A stretch of 12,981 nucleotides of DNA, from contig DTWD01000281.1 of assembly GCA_012963185.1 (NCBI GenBank), positions 1 to 12,981 of the forward strand. Reading direction: 5' to 3'. Source of the DNA: Acidobacteriota bacterium (GTDB lineage: Bacteria > Acidobacteriota > Vicinamibacteria > Vicinamibacterales > UBA8438). Positions 6,235 through 12,981 of the stretch are shown one piece after another. Each line of letters starts with the position of its first letter. Position 1 is the first letter of the stretch. Made by a program: the position numbers and the translations under genes. Below the pieces are notes generated by a model that saw only the letters and a program-made list of their open reading frames with translations, was not told where the DNA came from and did not search any database.

Positions 6235-8693
6235 GAGTCTGACCTCCGCATCTGAAACGGCGTACTCTTAACGATTCCCAGAATAATAGACGACCAGCGG
6301 TAATTCCCGCTAGCCGCATCACGAACAATTTTCCGAACAACCGGCGTATCGTAATACTCTGTACCACGACCAAGGGCATACGTCAGGAGTTTTTCGGTTA
6401 CAGTCCCGACAAAATCATCCGGCCGGTTCAGCAACAAATCACGAAGTCCAGCCCGTCCTTCAAATGCAGCACCATCTGGTAACACTCCTGATGCATCTAC
6501 TGGCGTTCCCCCTTCATTCAAATCACGCCATCCACCAATTGCATCGTAATTTTGTAAGGAAAATCCGATTGGATCCATCGGTGCGTGACATACCGAGCAC
6601 GACGGATTTTCGCGGTGTTGTGCCATCGCTTCCCGCAGCGATACTGGTTCCCCGTCCCGCTCTTCCTCAAGTGCCGGTATATCCGGTGGGGGTTCGGGCG
6701 GCGGCGCACCTAATAGATTCTCAAGAACCCATTTTCCGCGCAACACGGGTGATGTCCGGTTTGGATACGACGTAACAGTCATTACACTGCCATGACCAAG
6801 TAGTCCGCCTCGCTGCGTATCATCTAGCACCACACGCCGAAAACGATTTCCGTAAACACCCGGAATACCATAATGCTCAGCCAGTCGCTGATCGACATAC
6901 GTGTAATCAGCCGACAACATTTCGAGAAGCGTGGTATCAGCTTGCAACTGATTACCAATAAACAACTCGGTTTCGCGAAGAAACGCATCACGCAAATTCT
7001 CATCAAACTGCGGGAAGATGTTGGGGTCAGGATAGACACCGCGCATGTTTCGCAGGTACAACCACTGACCAACAAAATTATCGACCATGGCCTGCGAACG
7101 TGGGTCAGCCATCATTCGACGAACCTGCGTTTCCAGTACAGCCGAGTCACTCAGTGTGCCCTGCTCCGCTACAGCTAACAACTCGTCGTCTGGAATACTG
7201 CTCCATAAGAAAAAAGACAGCCGAGACGCCAATTCAACATCCGTAATTTCGTAATTACTCCCCGACGGCATGTCGACCGGATCACGCTCAACCCGATAGA
7301 GAAAATCCGGATCAGTAAGAAGTCGCTCGAGTGCAAATTGAATACCCTTGTCGAAAGTTCCTTCCAGGCGCCCCGCTTGATAAAACTCCATCAATGTATC
7401 GACATCTGTCGCGTTAGCCGGTCGCCGATACGCCCGGCGTGCCAAAGTGGCCAAGATGTCCTGAGCACACGCACGCTCTTCTGAAACCGCCTCTGGGCTG
7501 CAACTAAAAATGCGACGGCGGCTCGGTGTCTCACCCAACCCAGAAACGCTCAAAGGACCCGTAATCTGCAAACTGTTAAGCCTGGGATTTGTGTCAGGCA
7601 TTTCGTTCACTGCGAGGGCAAACGCCGTTTGTCGTGGTTGCCGTACCCCCTCCTCTTCCCATGTTTCTCGAGGAAAAGTCACCCCAATAGTGTGAGGACC
7701 AGCCGGCACCTGAATTGTCAATTCAAGCGGGTCATCCGCATGCAGGAAATAATCCTCCCAGTCATCAGTGCCACGGATATTTCCAGAAAAACTAATCGGT
7801 GACGGTGTCCCCGGGGCTTCGCCACCAAAGGTAAACTGTGCGATTCGCTCGCCATCAAGCCGAAATTCAATTTCGTGCGCTTCATCAACACCACGCACAT
7901 AGCCAACATAATTCGTCTGAAGGCGAACCTTTATCTGGTACTCACCATCAACAGGGAAGTAATGGCTTGCGGCTGTGCCACCACGCGACCCAAACGGCAG
8001 GTCTTCACTTTGTTGATCAGTCTGCATGAGATTAAGTGGCACATCGTACGTTTCAATGACAGCACCACCTGTCGGCGCTTCACCAATCGCAAGGCGACTG
8101 ATTTTTTTTGCCGCAGAAACATACCGCTCCAGTAAAGCCGGCGACAACGATAATGATGTCGCAATATTGTCAAACCCGTTCTGATCCGGTGCGTCCGCTG
8201 GAATCAAAGTTGCTACGTCAACATCCAGGTCAAGCAGGTCACGAATGACATTTCGGTACTCCGCTTGATTTAATCGATGAAACGCCTGGGTACGACCGGG
8301 GTGCGGACGTTCCTCGGCGGCACGGTCCAATTCGTCTTCGAGCCAACGACGAAAGCCGTCATAGGTCTCCTTATCCGGACGCCGTCTTGGCTGTGGTGGC
8401 ATAGCCCCGACACGCAGTTTTCGAACAACGGTCTCCCACAATTCAGGATCTTCAGCAACGTCATCGATATTAGCGGTATCTAACGCCAACCCAACCAACT
8501 GCAACTGGTCAGCCATGCGCCCAGAACCCTCGCCAGCAACAATGCGTTCGTTATGGCAACTCACGCAATACTGGTTAAGGAGCGCCCGCTGCGGGGAGGT
8601 TGTGACCGGTTCGGTACCTTGCGCGGCTAGATCTGCACAAAACAACGCCAACAGCACCACGGCGAAATACCCAGTAAACAGCCTATTTTGCAA
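6231..8693 (-). CDS. Secreted cytochrome c-like multidomain protein (DUF1587-DUF1595-DUF1592-DUF1588-DUF1585)
   Basis: The 820-residue protein has the standard domain string of this uncharacterised family. After a signal peptide (about 1-25, cleavage near LAA|QG) comes a cytochrome c domain with CVSCH at 43-47 and a likely distal methionine in GAMPP (M98). DUF1587 starts at HRLNQAEYRNVIRDLL (139-154). A beta-rich segment (about 215-365) resembles a carbohydrate-binding module. DUF1595 covers about 405-470, DUF1592 about 483-610, and DUF1588 about 625-725 with a second haem motif CSVCH at 699-703 followed by DPIG and GGWRD. DUF1585 covers about 745-815. The start is TTG at 8693-8691: AGGAGGGA (8701-8708) lies 7 bases upstream and the frame from there gives a proper signal peptide. 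It is first in an operon with DUF1552. Role: probably an exported haem protein; substrate unknown. Confidence 0.93.
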   Translation of the reverse strand: MQNRLFTGYFAVVLLALFCADLAAQGTEPVTTSPQRALLNQYCVSCHNERIVAGEGSGRMADQLQLVGLALDTANIDDVAEDPELWETVVRKLRVGAMPPQPRRRPDKETYDGFRRWLEDELDRAAEERPHPGRTQAFHRLNQAEYRNVIRDLLDLDVDVATLIPADAPDQNGFDNIATSLSLSPALLERYVSAAKKISRLAIGEAPTGGAVIETYDVPLNLMQTDQQSEDLPFGSRGGTAASHYFPVDGEYQIKVRLQTNYVGYVRGVDEAHEIEFRLDGERIAQFTFGGEAPGTPSPISFSGNIRGTDDWEDYFLHADDPLELTIQVPAGPHTIGVTFPRETWEEEGVRQPRQTAFALAVNEMPDTNPRLNSLQITGPLSVSGLGETPSRRRIFSCSPEAVSEERACAQDILATLARRAYRRPANATDVDTLMEFYQAGRLEGTFDKGIQFALERLLTDPDFLYRVERDPVDMPSGSNYEITDVELASRLSFFLWSSIPDDELLAVAEQGTLSDSAVLETQVRRMMADPRSQAMVDNFVGQWLYLRNMRGVYPDPNIFPQFDENLRDAFLRETELFIGNQLQADTTLLEMLSADYTYVDQRLAEHYGIPGVYGNRFRRVVLDDTQRGGLLGHGSVMTVTSYPNRTSPVLRGKWVLENLLGAPPPEPPPDIPALEEERDGEPVSLREAMAQHRENPSCSVCHAPMDPIGFSLQNYDAIGGWRDLNEGGTPVDASGVLPDGAAFEGRAGLRDLLLNRPDDFVGTVTEKLLTYALGRGTEYYDTPVVRKIVRDAASGNYRWSSIILGIVKSTPFQMRRSDS

Positions 8694-8708
8694 CGAGTAG
8701 TCCCTCCT
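8691..8708 (-). promoter_or_regulatory. Ribosome-binding site that fixes a TTG start
   Basis: On the minus strand a strong AGGAGGGA Shine-Dalgarno (8701-8708) sits 7 bases before TTG at 8693-8691. No ATG or GTG with comparable spacing precedes the signal peptide, so the rare TTG codon is the best start for the DUF1592 gene. The leader of the iron-sulfur subunit gene has the same GGAGGGACT string before its ATG. Confidence 0.75.
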
Positions 8709-8744
8709 GTCTGATGGGCTCAGTTAAGGATGAAAAGCCACTGT

Positions 8745-8773
8745 AGTTTGGCTGCATCCATAGTTATTGTCAA
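8745..8773 (-). promoter_or_regulatory. Putative sigma70-like promoter for the DUF1592-DUF1552 operon
   Basis: On the minus strand a perfect -35 consensus TTGACA occupies 8773-8768. A weak -10, CAAACT, follows after 17 bases at 8750-8745 (three of six consensus positions). A transcript from here would start near 8738 and give a leader of about 45 bases before the TTG. The -35 match and location in a divergent intergenic gap support it; the poor -10 is the weak point. Confidence 0.35.
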
Positions 8774-8815
8774 TCGTTAAGCAGCTGCGGTAGCATGAGC
8801 CTTGGAGGCGACGAA

Positions 8816-10408
8816 ATGACGTCGAACGGAATGGTTTTTACGACTTGGCAACGGACTGGTATTGCACTCCTTCTGGCCGGTATTACCTGGAATGCCTCGG
8901 CACATGCCAACACGGACATCGACTCACTTATTGCCGCAACCCGCGCACAGGATACTGAAGCTGTCCAAGCCTTACTTGCAGACGGTGTAAACGTGAACGG
9001 CCAGCAAGCCGATGGCGCCACCGCCTTACACTGGGCCGCGTATCGTGACGACCTCAACCTCGCAAACCTGCTAATTAAGGCCGGCGCCGACCTAAACAAA
9101 ACGAACGAGCTCGGGGCAACCCCTCTGTTTTTAGCTGCTGACAATGGCAGCGCTGACATGGTGAAGTTGTTACTGGAGTCAGGCGCGAACCCCAACGTAC
9201 CGCTTCAGGGTGGAGAATCCCCTCTAATGACAGCGGCAAGGACAGGGAACGCAGACGCTGCGCAGAGCCTGATTGAGCACGGGGCTGATGTCGATGTCAC
9301 CGAAAAACGGCGTGACCAATCTGCGTTGATGTGGGCCGTGGCTCAAGGCCACAATGAAGCCGTCGCTGTTTTGATCCAAAACGGCGCTGAGCTTACGACC
9401 CGGTCTCGTGTGCGCCCGCGCCTTATGCACAACGACAGTACAAATGGGTCGCAATACGACCAAGGGTTTATTTGGAATCGAGGCGGTTACACCCCTCTCC
9501 TCTTTGCCGCACGTCACGGTAACGTTGAAGCCGGACGGCTTCTGGTTGAGGCCGGAGCAACCATCGATGACCGTGCCCCAACCGGGGCAACAGCCCTTGC
9601 CATTGCGGTCCACAGCGGGCACCCAGAGTTCGTGCAGTTTGCACTCGCGCATGGGGCAGACCCCAATGATTTCGGGCCGGGCTACGCACCACTACACATC
9701 GCTGTTCTTCGTGGAGATCGCGCCTCCGTAAACAATCTACTGGCCCGTGGAGCCGACCCAAACAAACGGTATGAAAAAGGCACGCCTGTTCGCCGAGCGA
9801 GCCGCGATTGGTACTTGATGCCACATTTTGTCAGTGCAACACCGTTCTGGCTTGCATCGTATTACCAGGAACCAGAAATCATGCAAATTCTCGTTGATGG
9901 AGGCGCTGACCCAAACCTAACAACGCTTGAGTTGTGGCGCCCTGTCTTTGAACGCGCTGGTGCCGTTGGCCCACCTCACATCGCAGGTGGCTTTCAAACG
10001 GCCCTTCAAGCGGCTGCGCGCGGAAGGCATGATCGCGGGAGAAGCAACCTCAGCTCTGCCACGAGAGACCCGGACGAGGATGAGCGCATCACGCTAGAAG
10101 CGGTGAAACTGGCACTTGAATTAGGAATAGATATTAATCATGCCGACCACGTTGGCAATACCGCGCTGCATACTGCCGCACAGCGAAATCACGAGACTGT
10201 CGTCAGGTTTTTGGCAGAACACGGTGCCACACTCGACATCAAGAACCAATCCGAGCAAACGCCACTGGCTCTTGCAAAACGGGCTGAAGCGGGCCGCCTC
10301 GCGCGCCCAGACATAACACGGTATCCCAGTGGAAACTCGGCACAAGCCCTTCGTGACCTTGGTGCCATCGACGAGACCGAGGAAACAACGGCCGAAAACG
10401 AGCAGTAG
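8816..10408 (+). CDS. Secreted ankyrin-repeat protein
   Basis: The 530-residue product has a signal peptide (WQRTGIALLLAGITW core, likely cleavage after AHA near residue 31) and is then almost entirely ankyrin repeats. About nine are visible, with TALHWAA, TPLFLAA, SPLMTAA, SALMWAV, TPLLFAA, TALAIAV, APLHIAV, TPFWLAS and TALHTAA as the helix-1 signatures. Non-repeat inserts interrupt the array at about 195-224, 318-339 and 368-425. There are no enzymatic motifs and no haem site. Its job is probably protein-protein binding outside the cytoplasm. The frame opens at ATG 8795, but ATG 8816 is preferred because GGAGG (8804-8808) lies 7 bases upstream of it and the resulting signal peptide is compact. 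It is transcribed divergently from the DUF1592-DUF1552 operon across a gap of about 120 bases, which suggests shared regulation. No terminator is evident after it. Confidence 0.9.
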   Translation: MTSNGMVFTTWQRTGIALLLAGITWNASAHANTDIDSLIAATRAQDTEAVQALLADGVNVNGQQADGATALHWAAYRDDLNLANLLIKAGADLNKTNELGATPLFLAADNGSADMVKLLLESGANPNVPLQGGESPLMTAARTGNADAAQSLIEHGADVDVTEKRRDQSALMWAVAQGHNEAVAVLIQNGAELTTRSRVRPRLMHNDSTNGSQYDQGFIWNRGGYTPLLFAARHGNVEAGRLLVEAGATIDDRAPTGATALAIAVHSGHPEFVQFALAHGADPNDFGPGYAPLHIAVLRGDRASVNNLLARGADPNKRYEKGTPVRRASRDWYLMPHFVSATPFWLASYYQEPEIMQILVDGGADPNLTTLELWRPVFERAGAVGPPHIAGGFQTALQAAARGRHDRGRSNLSSATRDPDEDERITLEAVKLALELGIDINHADHVGNTALHTAAQRNHETVVRFLAEHGATLDIKNQSEQTPLALAKRAEAGRLARPDITRYPSGNSAQALRDLGAIDETEETTAENEQ

Positions 10409-10543
10409 CCGCTTCTTCTACCAATAGTTCTTCACTTACGCACGCTGTCACCACCCAGCTCAATCTGGAGGAAACTGCACCCAAAACCATTCTGAAAAAG
10501 CGAGAAAAACAGGCGTGACCGGCAAGCGCGACGGTGCTATTCT

Positions 10544-10549
10544 TATACT
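10544..10549 (+). promoter_or_regulatory. Possible -10 element for the downstream secreted-protein gene
   Basis: TATACT matches five of six positions of the TATAAT consensus and lies 43 bases before the chosen GTG start. There is no good -35 at 16-18 bases; the closest TTGACA-like string (GTGACC at 10515-10520) is 23 bases away. This is a weak call. The remainder of the gap 10409-10555 shows nothing recognisable. Confidence 0.25.
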
Positions 10550-10555
10550 TGAGCG

Positions 10556-10576
10556 TAGTGTGCTCGACACACACTA
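10556..10576 (+). promoter_or_regulatory. Stem-loop at the predicted 5' end of the mRNA, just upstream of the ribosome-binding site
   Basis: TAGTGTG (10556-10562) and CACACTA (10570-10576) form a perfect 7-base-pair inverted repeat with a 7-base loop. It lies 7 bases after the possible TATACT -10 and ends 2 bases before the AAGGAG ribosome-binding site (10579-10584). It could be a 5' mRNA stabilising hairpin, an operator or a translational control element. It lacks a T run, so it is not a terminator. Sequence alone does not choose among these. Confidence 0.35.
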
Positions 10577-10591
10577 GTAAGGAGTGTGCGC

Positions 10592-11581
10592 GTGTCTGAA
10601 TTGCGGCTGTGGCAGCGAATCTTGGCTAGGGGCATAATACTGACACTACTGGTCTGCCTTCACACTGCAACGATCACTGCACAATCAGGCGCAGTCACCG
10701 CCCCAGCAACTGCTTCCGACTGGAAGATGCCTCAAACTCCGTGGGGTGTTCCTGACTTTCAGGGTATCTGGGATTACCGAACCGCCACCCCTCTTGAACG
10801 TCCAACCGAATTTGGAGATAAAGCGACACTTACTCCAGAAGAAGCCGCCGCTTACGAAAAACAATACAAGGCAGACCTCGCCAACTATGACCTCGCACCT
10901 AGCGTGCACGCAAAATGGTGGCTTGACTACGGTGAAGAACTGACTGCGGACCTGAGGACCTCGTTAATTACCGAACCTGTGAATGGTCGGATGCCGGCAA
11001 CGACAACTAAGGCCAAAACGGCTGCCCGTGGCCGCAGCGAACGACGGGCATTGACCCATAGCGTCGAAGACCGTAGCGTCGGTGAAAGGTGCATTTCTTT
11101 TGGTATTCCTCGTCTTCCTGGGGCCTACAACAACAATTACCAGATTTATCAGACACCCACGCATGTCGCGATCGTGCAAGAAATGATTCATGACGTTCGA
11201 ATTATTCCGGTGGATGGACGCACACATCTAACCACCGACATCCGACAGTGGCATGGTGATTCTCGCGGTTACTACAAAGAAGATTCTCTCGTCATCGAAA
11301 CCAAGAACTTTGCGGACCGCGGTGCCTTTAGAGGTGCCACGTCAGGCCTGATCCTCAAAGAACGTTTCACTCGAATCAACACTAATACCGTCCGCTACGA
11401 AGTCGAAGTTAATGACCCAGCGACGTGGACGCAACCGTGGACAGTCATGTTCCCTATGACAAAAACTGACCAACCGATGTTCGAATATGCGTGCCACGAA
11501 GGAAATCGTGGCCTCGCTAATATTCTCAGCAATGCGCGGTATGCCGAAGATCCACATTATGCCGACAACCTATCTCGGTAA
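10592..11581 (+). CDS. Secreted protein of an uncharacterised family (GERC / YNNNYQI / RQWHGDSRG / FEYACHEGN motifs)
   Basis: I do not know a function for this 329-residue protein. It resembles a secreted family that I recall as having many copies per genome in Acidobacteriota. A signal peptide covers about residues 1-30 (cleavage near TITA|QSG). The mature start has the typical PWGVPDFQGIWDY block (50-62). The conserved core includes GERCISFGIPRLP (164-176), YNNNYQIYQTP (179-189), QEMIHDVRIIPVDGR (196-210), RQWHGDSRG (218-226), LVIETKNF (233-240) and FEYACHEGN (297-305). Two cysteines, C167 and C301, sit in the conserved blocks and might bond or bind metal. The start is GTG 10592 because AAGGAG (10579-10584) is 7 bases away; the in-frame GTG at 10586 is only 1 base from it. 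It precedes the PSCyt1 gene by 34 bases and is probably co-transcribed with it. Confidence 0.87.
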   Translation: MSELRLWQRILARGIILTLLVCLHTATITAQSGAVTAPATASDWKMPQTPWGVPDFQGIWDYRTATPLERPTEFGDKATLTPEEAAAYEKQYKADLANYDLAPSVHAKWWLDYGEELTADLRTSLITEPVNGRMPATTTKAKTAARGRSERRALTHSVEDRSVGERCISFGIPRLPGAYNNNYQIYQTPTHVAIVQEMIHDVRIIPVDGRTHLTTDIRQWHGDSRGYYKEDSLVIETKNFADRGAFRGATSGLILKERFTRINTNTVRYEVEVNDPATWTQPWTVMFPMTKTDQPMFEYACHEGNRGLANILSNARYAEDPHYADNLSR

Positions 11582-11615
11582 CACACGACTGCACATGAAG
11601 AAACACGAGGACGCA

Positions 11616-12981
11616 ATGCGGAGTTTACGATTCTTAATTGTCTGTTCTACAACACTGCTTGTCGCAGCCACAACCCTGGCGACACCTGCAAGCAGCCAGA
11701 CCGCATCGGTCACTTTCACTGACCACATCCGACCGATCATGGAGCGGAGCTGCTGGAACTGTCATGGTGAGGCTGCACAGTTGTCAGACCTCGATCTGAG
11801 TACGCGCGACGCAGCGCTCGAAGGTGGTATGCGTGGACCAGCCGTTGTTCCGGGCCGCGCTGAGGATAGTTGGCTCTTCAGGGTCGTTTCGGGTCTTGAG
11901 GCGCCGCAGATGCCGATGAGCGGCGACCCGCTAACCGATGCCGAGGTCGCTGCCGTGCGTACGTGGATTGACGATGGCGCACATTGGGACAGCGGCGGAG
12001 CCACATCGACCACCGCTGCGCTCACTGAACTCGAAAAGAGTGTGCTGCCGCCAAATGCGCGCGACTATTGGGCATTTCAACTCCCAAAACGTACCTCCGT
12101 TCCCGAATCTGATTCGTTCCAACACCCCGTTGACCGTTTCTTGGCAAAAGCCCGGCAGGATGCTGGCGTCACAGCAGCGCCTCGGGCGGACAAATTGACG
12201 CTCCTCCGACGTGCGTATCTTGACCTAACTGGCCTACCGCCGACACCCGACCAAGTCGACGATTTCCTCTCTGATACTGAGCGAGGTGCATGGAATCGGC
12301 TGGTTGACCGGCTGCTGGCGTCACCACACTACGGCGAACGTTGGGGACGACATTGGATGGATATCGCGCGGTATGCCGATTCCACAGGGTTCGAGCAGGA
12401 CTACCGACGGCCAAATGCCTGGCGGTACCGTGATTACGTCATCGAAGCCTTCAACAAAGACAAGCCCTATAACCAATTCTTGCGCGAACAGATTGCCGGC
12501 GATGAACTCGACTTCGTAACGGACGAAACGCGTATCGCAACTGGATTTCTGCGTGCGGGTCCACGTGTACAGTTCAGAGAAAAAGACAACCCCGAACGGC
12601 GACACGACTACCTCGACGACGTGCTTGCCACAATCGGGCGGGGCGTCTTAGGTATGACAGTGCATTGTGCGCGCTGCCATGATCACAAGTTCGACCCAAT
12701 CCTGCAAAAGGATTACTACAGCATGCAGGCGTCCATCTTTGGATATGTGGAAACCGACTGGCCGCTGCTTGATTTGGAGGATGCCAAGGCCTACCGCACT
12801 GCCAACGCCGCAATCGACGAAAGACAACAGCCGCTGAAGGAACAGATTGTCGCATTAGAAGAACCGCATCGAGAACGACTCCGGCTCAAGATTATCAAGG
12901 ATCGGTTTCCAGGAAATGTCCAACAGGCAATCGCAAAGCCTGAGGCGGAGCGGACGTCCGGGGAACAGTTACTCGCCACGC
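11616..12981 (+). CDS. PSCyt1-DUF1549 (PSCyt2) planctomycete-type cytochrome c protein, partial
   Basis: The frame is open for 455 codons to the right edge, so the C-terminus (normally a DUF1553/PSD1 domain) is missing. After a signal peptide (about 1-28) comes a planctomycete-type cytochrome c domain (PSCyt1) with CWNCH at 46-50. A likely distal methionine lies in PQMPM (M99 or M101), and the domain closes with the typical TWIDDGAHW near 116-124. The DUF1549 domain covers about 150-360: RRAYLDLTGLPPTPDQV (198-214), HYGERWGRHWMDIARYADS (238-256), then CARCHDHKFDPI at 351-362, a second haem-c site. The start ATG 11616 has GAGG (11607-11610) 5 bases upstream. An in-frame ATG at 11595 has no such site. 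Proteins of this family are exported and uncharacterised; a redox role is inferred from the haem motifs. It lies 34 bases after the preceding gene on the same strand. Confidence 0.93.
   Translation, partial: MRSLRFLIVCSTTLLVAATTLATPASSQTASVTFTDHIRPIMERSCWNCHGEAAQLSDLDLSTRDAALEGGMRGPAVVPGRAEDSWLFRVVSGLEAPQMPMSGDPLTDAEVAAVRTWIDDGAHWDSGGATSTTAALTELEKSVLPPNARDYWAFQLPKRTSVPESDSFQHPVDRFLAKARQDAGVTAAPRADKLTLLRRAYLDLTGLPPTPDQVDDFLSDTERGAWNRLVDRLLASPHYGERWGRHWMDIARYADSTGFEQDYRRPNAWRYRDYVIEAFNKDKPYNQFLREQIAGDELDFVTDETRIATGFLRAGPRVQFREKDNPERRHDYLDDVLATIGRGVLGMTVHCARCHDHKFDPILQKDYYSMQASIFGYVETDWPLLDLEDAKAYRTANAAIDERQQPLKEQIVALEEPHRERLRLKIIKDRFPGNVQQAIAKPEAERTSGEQLLAT

Noticed and set aside
9224..9824. 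Long antisense frames (142 and 118 codons) across the ankyrin gene
   Set aside because: Shadow frames of a repetitive, GC-rich coding sequence; products show no family motifs.
10650..10660. Possible lipobox cysteine (LLVC) in the signal peptide of the 329-residue protein
   Set aside because: The residue before the cysteine is valine, not Gly, Ala or Ser, and a normal signal peptidase I site (TITA|QSG) lies downstream.
12169..12979. Minus-strand frames of 62-94 codons near the right edge
   Set aside because: They oppose the PSCyt1-DUF1549 gene, whose plus-strand frame is continuous with two haem motifs; the minus frames are shadows.
1..12981. CRISPR arrays, tRNA genes, insertion sequences, phage or toxin-antitoxin genes
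   Set aside because: No direct repeat-spacer pattern, cloverleaf-like sequence, transposase or integrase motif was seen; every gene fits ordinary chromosomal metabolic or envelope families.

Overview
The window looks like a chromosomal fragment of an environmental Gram-negative bacterium, most likely an acidobacterium of the Vicinamibacterales type; a planctomycete or verrucomicrobium is a weaker alternative. The reasons are the DUF1592/DUF1552 gene pair, a PSCyt1/DUF1549 cytochrome, a secreted ankyrin protein beside them, and a 329-residue secreted protein with the motifs YNNNYQI, MIHDVRI, RQWHGDSRG and FEYACHEGN, a family I associate with many paralogues in Acidobacteriota. The taxonomic call is inference from gene content. 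No tRNA, rRNA, CRISPR array, insertion sequence or integrase was seen, and no gap between genes exceeds about 190 bases.

Region 1 (1-3429, minus strand) is a compact three-gene operon for a cytoplasmic molybdenum hydroxylase in the order 2Fe-2S subunit, molybdopterin subunit, FAD subunit. This is the S-L-M order and AYRGAGR active-site signature of the 'form II' CoxSLM group. The FAD subunit runs off the left edge. Region 2 (3609-4709, minus) is a single secreted protein with a squalene-cyclase/prenyltransferase-type repeat fold and one haem-c motif (CVSCH), closed by its own small terminator at 3487-3508.

Region 3 (4897-8693, minus) is a two-gene, translationally coupled operon: a di-haem-motif DUF1587/1595/1592/1588/1585 protein, then a Tat-exported DUF1552 (HXXSHH) protein, ending in a clear rho-independent terminator at 4841-4868. 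Region 4 (8816-12981, plus) is divergent from it: a secreted ankyrin-repeat protein, the 329-residue family protein, and the start of a PSCyt1-DUF1549 cytochrome that continues past the right edge.

Every gene from 3609 to the right end carries an export signal, and three of the six encode CXXCH haem-attachment sites (five in total). I read the right two thirds as a cell-envelope or periplasmic haem-protein locus of unknown substrate. The left third is an intracellular Mo-Fe-S-flavin oxidase. A functional link between the two halves is not shown by the sequence. Several starts are non-ATG (TTG at 8693, GTG at 593 and 10592) and were chosen by Shine-Dalgarno position.
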